This document shows, piece after piece, positions 1-12,419 of a DNA stretch of 64,000 bases (positions within the stretch are counted from its first letter, which is position 1; each line of letters begins with the position of its first letter). The DNA is taken from contig OZ038528.1 in assembly GCA_964036665.1 (NCBI GenBank), forward strand, positions 4,594,501 through 4,658,500. Direction: 5' to 3'. A program made the translations under genes and the position numbers. This DNA is from Gordius sp. MW1 (taxonomy: Eukaryota; Nematomorpha; Gordioida; Gordea; Gordiidae). The notes beneath the pieces are model-generated. The model was not told the DNA's origin. It worked only from the letters and a program-made list of their open reading frames with translations, and made no database searches.

Positions 1-307
1 CCAGTTTTAATTCATAATGGTTAATTACTTCTGATAAAAGAGATTTATCGCAAAAATAGGGGATGAAGGTTTAAACCTTCTAGGACTTATATAAATTACA
101 ATTTCGAAAATCTTAGTTTAATTCTGCTTTTATTCTATCGATGATAAGATAATAAAAAACAATTTTGAAATCAATTAACGAATTAGTAGATTCAAAAGAG
201 TAAAATGTGTCATATTTTTTTTTTAATACGTTTAGGAGGTAATAATTCAAAAATTGCAGCTTAATCTTTCGCCTTATTATAAAGAATTTGAAAGTAATCC
301 TCATTTC
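1..307. other. AT-rich flank, no gene seen
   Basis: AT-rich sequence with no convincing coding frame. It forms the left flank of the hAT element that begins at 308. Confidence 0.5.
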
Positions 308-356
308 TAGAGCTGTTAAGTAACTAGTTCCTTTTCTTCAGTAAAGTAACTTTAAC

Positions 357-1010
357 TAGAGCCCTGCAAAATGAAATTTCTTCTGCCCGAGCCCGGCCCG
401 AGCCCGACGTCTCCATTTTTATCTTGCCCGAGGCCGAAAGACTTTTTTCTTTTTGGCCCGACCCGAGCCCGACCTGATTTTAAATAAAACTTTTGAAAAA
501 TTTTATTTTTAAAAATTATTTTACCATCTAAATATAAAATGCATTAGATTGTTATTACTCTTAAATTACAACTAGTATAAGTTTAAAATAATAAAATCCT
601 TTTTCACTCGTTACAATTTATTAGCTAATAATTCAAAACTAAAAAATAACTTTAAAAAATATACCTTATTTAACAGTTCCATACAAAAAACTTTTTGAAA
701 TAGTTACTTATCTTATTTCTCTAGTCCTAACATCTACTAAGAATATTTTAAATACTTGAATAAGATTTGCAATTCGGGGAAAAAAGTTGAAGTTTGGACC
801 TATATTATGTACGCTGTGCTAAGATAATTATTCAATATCGAGTTGAGTTTAATTTAATCATATTTTATAGAAGATTTGTTTGCTATATATTAATTCGGGA
901 CGGGCTCGTACCTCAGGTCGGGCCATTTCATCAGGCCCGACCCGAGCCAGAGGCCCGATTATTTTATACCGAGCCCGGCCCGGGCTTCGGGCGGCCCGTG
1001 CAGGGCTCTA
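357..1010. mobile_element. hAT MITE with GC-rich subterminal repeats, nested
   Basis: Terminal inverted repeats TAGAGCCCTGCA / TGCAGGGCTCTA enclose 654 bp. The flanks are actttaac and actgtaac, an 8-bp target duplication with one mismatch, as expected for hAT. Both ends carry GCCCGAGCCC-type repeats with an AT-rich core. No transposase is present. It sits inside the left terminal region of the element at 308-2769, so it inserted later. A second copy lies at 11567-12259. The open frame at 794-1057 is only a read across its repeats. Confidence 0.85.
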
Positions 1011-2402
1011 ACTGTAACCAGTTACTCTTACTTGAGGGTAACTGTAACTGTAGTTAGTTACATTATTTCAGTAACTGTTTAACTTAAGCTACAGTTACTT
1101 CTTATAAAATTAAATTTTTTGAAATTAAATACTAAAATTACACGTATTGTTTGTGTTCATCACTTTAAATTTAATTTTCCTTCGCCGATCAAATTTAAAT
1201 TTGAATAGATAATCCATCCTATCAGTAAATTACGAATATTATATAAAATATATTTTAGTGCATTGTATTCTACAAAGTTTAAAACCAAAAATTCAAAAAA
1301 AATTGACAAATTCAAAATTTTTGTTTAAAGAAGATTATATATTATTTATTTGCAGATAATAAATGTAATATTTTGTAATTATTTCCGCCATTTAAATTAA
1401 CATTTAATGATTAATTTATTATCTCCTCTCGATTGTTTTGTAAAAATAGTCCTTTTTATATATGTACAAAACAGATTTTTATCAACTTAGAATATTATAT
1501 AATTTTTTGCCTAACCTCTAAATTTAAATTTTGATCATTAAGCCATTGATAATCTAATTATAGTACATTATGAAGGTTATTAAAATAATAATTCAAATTT
1601 ATTATTTTAATTTAAATTTGCATTTATATCTGCAAAAATTTTAGATATAATATTATTTATTAGCAGGTAAAACTTTAGCTAAAAATTTAATGTAAGGTTT
1701 GGTATTTAGAATTTTGGCCCTTCAAAAATAATGTTATGAATTATTATTGATTTTTTCTTTTAATTGTTTGATAAACAATAGCCCTTCTAATAAAAGTTAG
1801 TGTACTACTTTTTAATGATCTAGTTTTTATTTTATTTTGACAAAAAAATTTAAGAGAAAACTTCCTGGGCCTTTTTTAATAATTATTTTTCTTTAAAGAA
1901 AAACGAACCAAGAAGTTTATATTTCTATGCAACCTGTGAAGCCCTAAAGTAAATTACATATCAGTTCTTTAAATACCACTGCAAATTTATGGAAGCGCAT
2001 AAAAGTAACTATTTAAACCTTGATGATTAATTTTTAGAGAGTACATCCCCATAAATATGAGAAATCAAAGATAATAAGGCAACAGGGAGTCAGCAAACCA
2101 AATTGATTACCACTTCTACCTGAGTAAAGTTACAGTGGATAATGCCTCGTCATCCTTCAATCCAAGTTTTAAAACAAGTTGGCCGTGGATCCGTCTTGAA
2201 AAAATAAGAGATTAAATTAGACACTTTAAATTAATACATTAATTCATTGATCCCTAACCAGGAGGAAAGACAGGACCTAGAGGAACTTAATGCGTTGAAT
2301 TTTTTTAATCTTTTAAAGTCGGAAAGTATTCAAAAGTGCATTCACACTTTTATCAATTCGAATAATAATGAAAATAATTATTTCTTTAGATAGAAGAAAC
2401 TT

Positions 2403-2594
2403 TTGAATAAATTCAATGTACCCCTACCATCTAGCCCCCCCCCCCTTGTCGAGCGTCTTTTTAGTCTTGGTAAATTAATTTTCAATGAAAAGCGGATCAG
2501 CATAGATGACATTATAGAAAATAACGTTTTATTAAAATCGAATGGTCATTTATTACCCCTTGATATTTATACAAATGTTTATATAAAATATTAA
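2403..2594 (+). pseudogene. hAT transposase C-terminal remnant
   Basis: The frame reads VERLFSLGKLIFNEKR and then a short helix with LLLK-like spacing (NNVLLKSNGHLL). This is the C-terminal hATC dimerisation region (consensus: ERxFSxxG, xRxxL, LLxLK) that holds the last part of the RNase H-like catalytic core. Upstream in-frame sequence is lost to stops and deletion, so only about 60 codons remain. A C-run (2440-2449) lies within it. It belongs to the element at 308-2769 and is not functional. Confidence 0.7.
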
Positions 2595-2769
2595 AAAATA
2601 TCGTTTTTTTTCAAATTTATTAGATTAACTTTTGGTGTAACTAGTTCCATCAGGTAAGTAACTGGAACTGTAATCAGTTACATTTGAAAAAAGGTAACTG
2701 TAACTGTAATTAGTTACATTTTTTGTGAAATTAACTAGCTACTGAGGTAAAGTAACTTTAACAGCTCTA

Positions 2770-3098
2770 TATTATTTGAAAGCCAATTAAGTTGTTTGAA
2801 AATTTTAAGCATACTTTTATCTTTATGATTGGAATTTCTAGAATGCCATTTTCAATTAAGTTAGTAAGACCTTCAGTTAAACCTTATTGATGGCTTTGAA
2901 ATTATTGAATATAAATATTTGAGGTTGAGGATGAAGAGCTATAAATGTCAATGTCATTCTCCTTTTCCTTTTCTATATATTTGAATTTGTATAAATGAAT
3001 GAAAGCACAACACTAAGTAAATACCGTTCAGGCCTGCATTTTTTTCACCTAACATTTTATTTATTTGAACCTAATAATAAAAAATTTTAAATACCTAT
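2770..3098. other. Short AT-rich gap between two elements
   Basis: No coding frame or repeat recognised. The last five bases (3094-3098, cctat) are the left target-site duplication of the next element. Confidence 0.5.
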
Positions 3099-3384
3099 TT
3101 GGGGACGCTGTCCATTCTTAGTCATTGCTTAAACTTTGTTGAATAGGAATTGGTTTATTTAAATGAAATATGAACACGAATAATGTAGAGATGATAAAAA
3201 TGGTTATTGGTGTGGTGATAAACGCGAAAGAAGTAAAAATGATGATAATTGGTGAATATTTGAATTGGTGAATATTAGCGAAGGAATTAAGTAATGAAAT
3301 TAACAGCTGGTTTAGCACCAGGAATATAGAAGTTACATAATAAACGACGCGAATATACATATATGAACGATGCAGCTCGCCACA
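3099..3384 (-). repeat. 3' LTR of CsRn1-like copy 1
   Basis: 286-bp direct repeat of 7309-7606. On the minus strand it begins TGTGGCGAGC and ends CGTCCCCAA. Confidence 0.9.
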
Positions 3385-4464
3385 TTACTCCCCTTCCTAA
3401 ATACGGAATGTTAGACGTACTCGGATAGCTTCTTTGGCCAATGAACGTTTCGACCACTTTTACTAGTGTACTTAATTTGCCGGGGGGTGCTGATGAACTA
3501 GTGTCTGAATTAGGAACCGAAACATTTGATTTAGACATGCCGGCTAAAACAGCTTCCGCCTTGCTCGTTTGTGGCGCAGATGATGACGAACTCACGTCCG
3601 TGTCGGAATCCAAATGCGCTGGCTTTATCCTGTCGATTAAAATGGTATCAGCCTTACCGTTCTTTTCCACTACATAATATCTATCATACCTCTTAAGCAC
3701 CTTGAAAAGCCCATTGAAAGCAACGTACAAACCTTTGCGGGATTCATCGTTCCGTACAAAAACGAAATTACTTGTTTTTAAAGCATTAGGCAAATTTGGA
3801 GTGGCAACCCGAGGGCGAGTTAAATGAAATGGTAGGTGAGCAAAATGATCTTTAAGATGATTATTGTATTCGGAGATATCGATGGCCTTTTTTGATCGTT
3901 CGAAGAATTCGCCTGGTAGACGCAACGTTGTCCCGTAAACCAACTCAGCCGCTGAACAACCAATATCTTGCTTGACAGCCGACCTAATCCCTAACATAAC
4001 CAGTGGAACAAGTTCATCCCATTTCGCTGTATCGCCTTGGGCTTTTAAGGCTACCTTAAGCTGCCTGTGAAAGCGTTCGACCATTCCATTAGATTGTAGG
4101 TGATAAGCAGTAGTCCTACTGTGATGGAAACCCAAAAGACGCGCCAACTCGGAAAAAAGTCTAGACTCAAATTGCACCCCCTATCAGTAGTAATCGTTAC
4201 TGGAACTCCATAGTTTGATATCCAGTGTTTAACAAACTCTTGGGCAACATGTTCAGCGGTAATTTTAGATATGGGTACTGCAATTGGCCAACGCGTAAAT
4301 CTGTCGACAGCAGTAAGCAAGTAGGTATAGCCATTAGCAGGTGGTAAAGGGCCAACTAAATCAAGATGCACATGGCTGAATCGTGCATCAGGATTAGCAA
4401 AACTACCAGGGGTTGTGATAGTGTGTTTGTTGACCTTACACATTGAAGGCATCGTCTTGCCCAT
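3385..4464 (-). pseudogene. Integrase region of CsRn1-like copy 1
   Basis: The minus strand reads an integrase core ([10 protein letters not shown], then [13 protein letters not shown], then [13 protein letters not shown]) and the downstream [16 protein letters not shown] segment with the third catalytic acidic residue. A C-terminal portion with TTLRLPGEFF and a chromo-like IDRIKPAHL motif follows. Integrase inserts element cDNA into the host genome. This region belongs to an inactive fossil element. Confidence 0.85.
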
Positions 4465-4693
4465 GACCGTACGTCTTTATTCATCTGTGGCCATACGAAT
4501 CGTTTAGCAACCAGCTTAAGAGTTCCACGGATTCCGGGGTGAGCGAGGTTATGAATGAGGTCGAAACCTTTCGCGTCATCGAAGTAGGTATAACCGGGCG
4601 TGGTGTGGCGCAGGAGGTGTCATATTTAATCGTCAAATTTGAACCGGGAATAGGAAAATCTTAAATTTTAAGCGACGAAAGTTTGTCGGGGCT

Positions 4694-5945
4694 TTAAAAT
4701 TCTAATTCTTGTGATCTAGCTATCTGCTCTGAGGATATACTTTCAAGGTGAATGGTGTCTATGTCAACGCGGGACAAAGTGTCGGCTAAGATATTAGTAT
4801 GGCCATTGATAAACCTAATATCTGACGTAAATTGCGATATGTAATCTAGATGTCTAGATTCTCGGGGGGAATACTTGTCAGGTCTGGAAAACAAGGCATG
4901 GGTCAAAGTCTTATGGTCGGTATAAATTGCAAAGTCACGACCTTCAAGCAGATGCCTAAAATGTTTTATCGATAAATAAATGGCAAGTAGCTCTCGTCCA
5001 AAACTGTAACGACCTTGTGCCGGTGTAAGTTTTGCGAAAAAAAGCTATAGGGCTAGTTTCACCACATTTCGTTTGAATGAGAACGGCTCCGACAGCTGAA
5101 TTTGAAGCGTCTGTTGTCAAAAAAAAAGTTGCGCCTTCCTCAAGGTGTGCCAAATGAGTAACGTCAGCAAGAGCTTCTTTGGCTTTCTCAAAAGCATCTA
5201 TAGAGTCTTTCGTCATGACGATCGGCCCTTTCTTATCGTCCAGTAAGTCGGTTAGGGGCTTGAGTAGGTGAGCACACTGAGGAATGAAACGTCGGTAAAA
5301 ATTTAACATGCCTATAAACCTTCTAAGTTGCGTCATAGATATAGGAATAGAAAATTTTTTTATCGTTATAACATTCTCTGGAAGCGGAGTTAAACCCGTC
5401 GGGGAAACATTATGCCCCAAAAAGTCTATCGTATTTAATCCCCACTGGCATTTGCTAGCGTTGATCTTTAAGTCATATTGTTTTAGTCGTGTGTATACCT
5501 GGCGGAGATGATGAATATGTTCTTCCCTAGACTTACTAGCGATCAAAACATCATCCAGGTATGCAAACGTAAAAGGGAATCCTCGGAATGCTTGGTCTAT
5601 GAAACGCTAGAACGTCTGAGCCGCATTCCGTAAACCGAATGGCATCCTCAAAAAATCTTAGAGTCCAAACGGCGTTATTACCGCCATTTTGTGAATATCC
5701 TCGGGGGCAACGGGGATCTGATGATACGCCCGTATTAAATCAAGCTTGCTAAATATTGTGGTTCCAGCTAGGTTCATCGAGAAATCATGGATGTGGGGTA
5801 GGGGATAACGATCCGGGATTGTCTGATTGTTTAGGTGACGATAATCTCCACAGGGCCGCCAATCACCCTGAGTCTTTTTTGGGACCATGTGCAAAGGAGA
5901 GGCCCAGCTGCTTTGTGACGGTCGAATAACTCCAAGCTCTAACAT
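4694..5945 (-). pseudogene. RT and RNase H region of CsRn1-like copy 1
   Basis: The minus strand shows RT blocks [20 protein letters not shown] and [16 protein letters not shown], then the thumb (LRRFIGMLNFYRRFIP), then RNase H with a TTDASNSAVGAVL block and an ADTLSRVD terminus. This is the normal Ty3/gypsy RT-RH order. It is part of a broken element. Confidence 0.85.
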
Positions 5946-5971
5946 ATGTGCGAACTCCTCCTTTGCAATTG

Positions 5972-6637
5972 TCAGCTTTTCCAGTTTAATCGCCGAGGTT
6001 TGGCGTAAGATGCCGGTCCTTTAGTGGGAATGTGATGCACGGCACCATGCGCTTGCTTTCTGTAATCCGGAGGTTTCATTATTTCAGGGAATTCATTTAA
6101 TAAACTTGCAAATTCATTTTCTAACGGTTGGGAGCAAGACTGAATTCTTAGAGATGTCGTTGAGGTGGGTACACCATTTAATATTGTCGCTGTTTGTGGG
6201 TCAATCAACCTTTTCCTTCTTAAATCTACTGTGAGATTGAAAAAATCGAGGAAATCCGCTCCTAAAATGGGAGTTTTTACGTCTGCGATCGTAAATATCC
6301 ACCTGAACCTTTTTCTTAAACCGAGATCAAGCGTTAAAGGAATTTGATCGTAGGTTTTGATACAGCTGTTATTGGCAGCTTGTAATTGAAAAGGGGCAGG
6401 TAGGGAACGTTGATTTGATTTAGCTGGCAGGACGCTGATGTACGCGCCGGTATCAACGAGCCAACGGTGTCCGGAAAGTTTGTCAATGATATAAAATAAG
6501 CGACTACGATGGATAAGACCGAGCTCGGGCGTCGCCTTTCCCGGCTGGTCTAGGCGTTTGATGAAAATCGGGAGGTGAAAGAGCAGGGAGGGGTACATTT
6601 TTTGGCGTTGTTTTTGAAATTTTTGTGGTACCAGCAC
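5972..6637 (-). pseudogene. Protease region of CsRn1-like copy 1
   Basis: An aspartic protease motif (LVDTGAYISVLP) is followed by ILGADFLDFFNLTVD and an RLID block, the spacing typical of CsRn1-branch proteases. The segment leads into the start of RT. Confidence 0.85.
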
Positions 6638-7335
6638 ACGTCGCTGGCGTTATTATCATTAGGGGAAAGGGAGCGACGTGAGTTATAGGGGGGGAAAAAT
6701 TGGCGAGCAGGGGACATGGAAGAATTTGCCGTTAGTTTCGGGACTTCCAGTGATAATTTTTCCACCATCTCTTTTAGGCTTGAAATTTTATTGTTAGTAG
6801 ATAAGCTATGTATGGCGTTGCCCTGATTTGCCTCGGCGATCCGATCAGCCGTTTCAGCTAATTTTGACGTACATTGCTCAGTAGCGAAAACTGCGAGAAT
6901 GTTGGTAAAATGGCTAGGCAATTTATTAAGCCACATCTGCTTAAAAATCTCGTCGTCCATGGTATAGTTTCCAATCAGCTGTTTTATTTGTCGCAGTAAC
7001 TGCGAAAGGCGTTGATCCCCTAATTTCAAATTATTTAAAAGAAATAATTGTTGTTGATCGGAGTTTGAAGTACGGCGAATGATAGCTAATTTTATGTGTT
7101 CAAAAGCACCATCTTTGGTAATGTCCTCGAAGAGATCTTGTACTTCTGTACAAACGTTTTGAGGTAATGCCTCAAGTAGCAGGGCGAACTTACTCTCAGG
7201 CTCTCTTACTTTTCTAAGCCTGAATAATGTTTCTATCCTTGCGAACCAAGCTCTGGAATTTTCAGCGTCAAAATCAGGGAGTTTAAAAAATACGTCGGGT
7301 TCACCACTTTGGGGACGCTGTCCATTCTTAGTCAT
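6550..7335 (-). pseudogene. Gag region of CsRn1-like copy 1
   Basis: About 260 codons reading DFDAENSRAWFARIETLF and LLLEALPQNVCTEVQDLF, the capsid-type gag core of CsRn1/Kabuki elements. It begins within the 5' LTR. No CCHC knuckle is evident. Confidence 0.8.
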
Positions 7336-7606
7336 TGCTTAAACTTTGTTGAATAGGAATTGGTTTATTTAAATGAAATATGAACACGAATAATGTAGAG
7401 ATGATAAAAATGGTTATTGGTGTGTTGATAAACGCGAAAGAAGTAAAAATGATGATAATTGGTGAATTGACGAATTGGTGAATATTTGAATTGGTGAATA
7501 TTGGCGAAGGAAGTAAGTAATGAAATTAACAACTGGTTTAGCACCAGGAATATAGAAGTTACATAATGACGCGAATATACATATATGAACGATGCAGCTC
7601 GCCACA
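7309..7606 (-). repeat. 5' LTR of CsRn1-like copy 1
   Basis: 298-bp direct repeat of 3099-3384, followed on the plus side by the target duplication cctat (7607-7611). Confidence 0.9.
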
Positions 7607-7611
7607 CCTAT

Positions 7612-9335
7612 TTGATTTAACCTATTGCTTGGAGCTAAGGGTTTTAAAAACATGTTAAGCTTTAATTGCTTGTTATTCATATTACTTAATAAAAATAAAA
7701 TGGAAATTAATTATAAAAAACTCGGGTTTTAAATTAATGTTAATTATTAAATTATGAAATTATGTCAACTCAACAATTTTATACAATTTTCACCCTTTAT
7801 TGTCTTATACAGCATCTTTATTTGTAATATTATAATTAAAAGTTTTATTCAAAAACAATAATAATAATCTTTTATTGTTTCTTAATTAAGATAAAGTAAA
7901 AAAAATGGCTTAAGGAGCCCAGGGGCCCAAGATTTTTTTCTTGGGGGGGGGGGGGGGGGGCGGCCGGGCCACCTAGCTACGCCACTGTTATAGACATATA
8001 AGTAGCTAAAAAACGAATTCTAAGTATTAAAATATACGTTTCAGGATAAATTTAATATTATTTAGTAATAAAATTAGGATTGAGATTATTAATCTTAACG
8101 ATATATGAATAAACTTTATACAAAATAAACTTCCAAAATTATTACAATTTAAGGATGATCAAGACAGATTTTTTGCTTCACCTGGTGAGAATCGAATGTT
8201 AAGCTGCAATGTGTTCAGCTTTTTTATATTTACAAATCAAGCAAAAATTTTTTAAATTTTTGAAAAATGTCAATTTATATATTAATTTACAGTTTTTGTG
8301 GCACAAACATAATTTTCCACCCGTTTGAATAAGTATTTTTTATTCAAAATATAAAAGCAGCTTACAAATCTTAAATATCAATAAATTTTCTTCCGTATAG
8401 TTTAATGCCCATGTTTCACTTCCTTAATGTAACACCGATCATACGGTAAATTTGTATTAGCACTTTAATAAAAATGACATCTTTTTGTCATACATTAAAC
8501 ATTTACTGAGTCATTAAAGCCATCCTCTAAAAATCCGACATTGACTTGCTTTGAGCAACATCTTACTTGATCAGGCATCCAGTGGAGATTCGCAAACTTA
8601 TTTATTTTAGGATATTTCAATTGGTCCTCCAGCAAGGTGATGCCTCTGACGTTCATCTCCACGTATACCATTTTTCGATCATAGACTTATAGGCCATTTT
8701 CAAATACTTCCCCTTTTGTCTCTTCGCATACTAAATCGGCATAATGCATACACCAAGGGGATGCCTTCTAATCTTGTCCATACTGGATATAAAGGGGCTT
8801 AGAACGGATCCATTTTGATTTTCACCACTGTCGTTCTAACGATGGATTTAAGGCTCAAAAAATATTTTCTAATTAATAGGCATCATATATTAAGTTACCT
8901 AATAAAACAAGGACATAGGCATGATTAAGTTATGAATTATTAATTGCTACATGTAATATATTCTTCATCAATCAATTTGTATGAAGTCAAAGTAATGCAA
9001 AGTTTAATTTTTCCTGCTGTCAATTAATCTTTTATTATCGTTAAACTCAGGGGCGCAGGTAAGAAATGAGGGTGGGTGAAACGGGAACTCTCCCCTCCCC
9101 CAGTAAAAATTAAAAAACTTTCATTAAAGAGTCTCTATAGTTAAAAAGACTAAAACACTTATAATTACTTTAAGTTATATATACTTCTCTTTATGAATTA
9201 AATTCTAGACAAAAAAAGCATTTAATCATTAATTTTATTCCCAAATTCATTTTCAAAAAAAACTTGGAGCATCTTCCTCACAAGATTAACTGACAATCCC
9301 CACATTTAAGTAGCAATTTTATATGTTATAGGGGT
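7612..9335. other. AT-rich DNA with MITE debris
   Basis: No intact gene. At about 7915-7990 there is a G-homopolymer followed by a GCCACCTAGCTACGCCACTG end, resembling the tip of a TIR element common in invertebrates. A weak fossil frame lies on the minus strand at 8495-8780 and is listed separately. Confidence 0.4.
8495..8780 (-). pseudogene. Possible decayed coding fragment, unknown
   Basis: The minus strand has a long open stretch with one internal stop, reading HYADLVCEETKGEVFE, then VYVEMNVRGITLLEDQLKYP, then a terminus NDSVNV. Amino-acid composition looks protein-like rather than AT-driven. I do not recognise a family. It could be a transposon relic or a chance frame. Confidence 0.2.
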
Positions 9336-10135
9336 CAGAGATCAGATTGCCCGGCCCGGCCCGCTGCCCGAACGGCCCGGCCCGGCAACTGTCCTAAATT
9401 TTTATTTTCGGGCGGGCTCGGGCGGGCACGAAGAAGATAGGATTCGAGCAATTCGGGCTTAATGAGTTTTTAGATAGTGTATTTTTTTGTTACTTTTCAT
9501 TAAATTGCATATGAAAATGCTAAAAAATCGCCATCCGTCCCCAAGTTATTTTTACAATTTTTGCCAGAACCCCTTTATTTCCATCAAGTCCCTAGCTAGG
9601 TTATGGAAAGGATTAAAATATTTATATTTATGCAGCCCTTTCATTGTTCGTAATTCGCATGTGCCGTCTATACTAGTACAAAATCGTCACGCCCAAATTG
9701 ATACAACGCCTGAAAGTGTTAAATTTCATTCTAATATCATTTAATTTTTTAACAAATGATTTAACAAGGCTTCTCCAAATTCGCCTTTGTTATTCCCTTA
9801 TCACTCATCGCTATCGCTAAGCTCAAATATTTTAGAAAGACCAAATACTCCGTTTTTTTGACCAATTAGGATTAAAATTAAAGTACAAAAGTTTCATTTG
9901 AAAAAATCATTCGACTTTTAAATATTAAAAGAATTTTAGGTCGCAAAATTTCGGGCCTAACAGGCAAATTTAATAATTCGGGCCGGGCGTTTCGGGCAGC
10001 ATTAATGTTTCGGGCGGGCTCGGGCGGGCTCAAGCGGACATTAGAAGGGTTCGGGCGGGCTCGGGCGGGCAATGAGGTTAGAGAATTGAACCGGGCCGGG
10101 TTCGGGCAGAAAATTCCTAACAAATCTGACCTCTG
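9336..10135. mobile_element. hAT-like MITE, CCCGCCCGA-rich
   Basis: Ends CAGAGATCAGATT and AATCTGACCTCTG form inverted repeats with one mismatch. Flanks ataggggt and attaggggt differ by one base insertion and suggest an 8-bp duplication. Both ends are rich in CCCGGCCCGGC and CGGGCGGGCTCGGGC. CAGAG ends plus an 8-bp duplication fit hAT. Frames at 9487-9744 and 9878-10270 are reads across the repeats, not genes. Confidence 0.75.
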
Positions 10136-11510
10136 ATTAGGGGTAACTCTAATTACAATTGAATACTTGATTACCCTTTCTTGTCTTATTTTGCAACAAT
10201 ATATACTTCTATGCAAACAATTGCAGAAAAAGGATTTTGACATTGAACAGGTGATTGGACTAGAAAACATCGCAACTCAGATAAAATTGATAAGAAACAG
10301 TGTTGACGGACAAGTTTTTTTCAACGCGATCTCAACCTAGATTTGTTAAAAGGCAAAATTTTTGTAACTAATCTTGTAAATAAATCTATTAATGTTTATT
10401 TAAATTAAGAATCAATATTTAAATTACTCAACGGTTTTTATAAAAATAATAAATTTTGCCTAACCTGAAATTTTATTTACCTAATTGTGCTGAAAATTTA
10501 GAAAGATTTTTTGGCTGAAGTTTACGGAAATGACACAAATGGCACAAATATCAACTAAAATAAGATGATTTTGGTTTATACTTCTGTTTCACACTTAAGT
10601 GACCTGTCGTCCGAAGAATGCTCTCAACACCCTAACAGCTCACAAAATGTTATCAAAACCACTGCTTAATATAAATACAACGCTTGGTCTCCAGATAATC
10701 ACATGCACCACTGAAATATTAAATAGTATGTCGATGGATTAAATAGACTGGCATTATTTTCATGGGGAATGTTATCACCTCCGGTGAAATTTTATATTGA
10801 AAATTGTTGAACAAAAGAAAATAAATTTTGTCTTTTAATGTCTTTTTTTTTATACATAAAATCAATCTTTTTAGAAGTACGATTTGTTAAAAATCGTTTG
10901 CCCGTACCCGACCGATCCGAAATTAAAACTAAATTTCAGCCCGGGCCTGCTTTAGCCTTTCTAAGAGTCTGCCGGCTGTGATTTCGTGGTATTTTCAAAA
11001 CAATGTATATAAAATTAACAATAATTATTTTTTATTCAATTATCCATCAATATCTCAACGCGCAGTTTAAGTCCATAAGTTCTAATGAAATATTATATTT
11101 AGTCATAATCCACACCATTTATACCCTTGAAATCTTGCTACATTTTAGTAAGTTAATTCATATTTAGATAAGTTTTATTACAACTTTTTAAACGATTTTA
11201 TATACAACCGCTAAATAATATAAGAAACTAATTTTAATCCTTATATTTATCAATTTCCTTTATAAAACAAGTACGCCTCTGGGTTTTGAATTGAATTGAA
11301 TATTTTTAGTATTTAATTCGGATTCTAATTTAAAAAAATATTCGATTCGAGATTCGTTGAATATCAAAATGAAGTTTCGAATTCGATTCGAAAAAAACTT
11401 AAGGATTCGAAATCGATTCAAATATAAATTGAGTTTTTTTTAATACTATGATTATTAATTTGCATATATATTTGAAAAAATTATTTGAAGGATATTTAAA
11501 AAAAACCACA
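10136..11510. other. AT-rich DNA with GC-rich MITE scraps
   Basis: No gene recognised. 10895-10975 (CCCGTACCCGACC and CAGCCCGGGCCTGC) looks like an eroded end of the same kind of hAT MITE. An ATTCGATTCGA-rich patch lies at 11330-11410. Confidence 0.4.
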
Positions 11511-11566
11511 CTGACCCGGCAAACGATTTTGCTAAAGATATATTTCAGGAAAATATTATGTATGGG

Positions 11567-12259
11567 TAGAGCTTTGCAAACTTAAATTTCTTCTGCCCGA
11601 ACCCGGCCCGAGCCCGACGTCTCCATTTTTATCTTGCCCGAGCCCGATCCGAGCCCAAAAGATTTTTTTGGCCCGACCCGAGCCCGATTTTAAATAAAAC
11701 TTTTGAAAAATTTAATTTTTGATAATTATTTTACCATCTAAATATAAAATGCATTAGATTGTTATTACTCGTAATTTACAACTAGTATAAGTTTAAAATA
11801 AAAAAATCCTTTTTCACTCGTTACAATTTATTAGCTAATAATTCAAAACTAAAAAATAACTTTGAAAAATATACCTTATTTAACAATTTCATACAAAAAA
11901 CTTTTATTTACCTACCTTATTTCTCAAGTTCTAACATCTACTATGAATATTTTAAATACTAGAATTTGCAATTCAGCTCAGTTATATTACTGGGGGAAAA
12001 AGCTGAAGTTTGGACCTATATTAAGCACGCTGTGTAAGATAATTATTCAATATCGAGTTGAGTTTAATTTAATCATATTCTATTAAAGATTAGTTAGCTT
12101 TTTACTAATTCGGGACGGGCTAGGGCCTCAGGTCGGGCCGTTTCATCAGGCCCTACCCGAGCCCGAGGCCGGATTATTTTATAAAATTTTGCCCGAGCCC
12201 GGCCCGAAACCCGATGGGGTCTGGCCGGGCTCGGGCTGGGCGGCCCGTGCAGGGCTCTA
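11567..12259. mobile_element. hAT MITE, second copy, exact 8-bp duplication
   Basis: Starts TAGAGCTTTGCA and ends TGCAGGGCTCTA, flanked on both sides by tgtatggg (11559-11566 and 12260-12267), a perfect 8-bp duplication. 693 bp. The sequence is closely similar to 357-1010, including GCCCGAGCCCGGCCCGAGCC ends and the AT-rich core. The perfect duplication suggests this copy is younger than the first. It lies in the 3' non-coding part of the Helitron. Confidence 0.9.
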
Positions 12260-12419
12260 TGTATGGGTATGTGGTTATGATTAAAATAAGAATGGGGCGT
12301 TGTGACAATGTTGGCCTATAAAATGACAAAACATTAATCATTTATGAATTTCATTCTTTATACTTTATAGAATAATTTTTGATACCTATATATACATCCG
12401 ATTAAAAAATCATTCATCA

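Larger units (their letters stand above)
308..2769 (+). mobile_element. Decayed hAT DNA transposon (host of a nested MITE)
   Basis: The left edge reads TAGAGCTGTTAAGTAAC and the right edge is its inverted counterpart (ending TTTAACAGCTCTA). TAGAG termini are typical of hAT transposons. Subterminal regions at about 1011-1100 and 2633-2765 are full of GTAACTG/AGTTAC repeats, as expected of hAT transposase-binding regions. A transposase C-terminal fragment lies at 2403-2594, and a weaker BED-finger-like piece (TTANLWKRIK) can be read near 1970-2010. Most of the transposase between them is missing, so the copy cannot be autonomous. The 8-bp flanks do not match well (ctcatttc versus tattattt), suggesting age or an altered end. 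A related end occurs at 62361. Confidence 0.7.
3099..7606 (-). mobile_element. Ty3/gypsy LTR retrotransposon, CsRn1-like (copy 1)
   Basis: A 4.5-kb minus-strand element with LTRs at 7309-7606 (5') and 3099-3384 (3'), flanked by the 5-bp duplication cctat. The LTRs are almost identical apart from small length differences, so insertion is fairly recent. Parts in element order: gag, protease, reverse transcriptase, RNase H, integrase. A purine-rich tract lies next to the 3' LTR (complement of 3385-3400). The gag-like start (MTKNGQ) falls inside the LTR. The gag lacks a clear zinc knuckle, and the PR/RT style matches the CsRn1/Kabuki branch. It is broken, with roughly half a dozen interruptions of its frames. 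Confidence 0.9.

Noticed and set aside
794-1057. 87-codon plus-strand frame
   Set aside because: Runs through MITE subterminal repeats and its inverted end; no protein-like conservation.
9878-10270. 130-codon frame on the minus strand
   Set aside because: Pro/Arg-rich frame produced by the CGGGC repeats of a hAT MITE.
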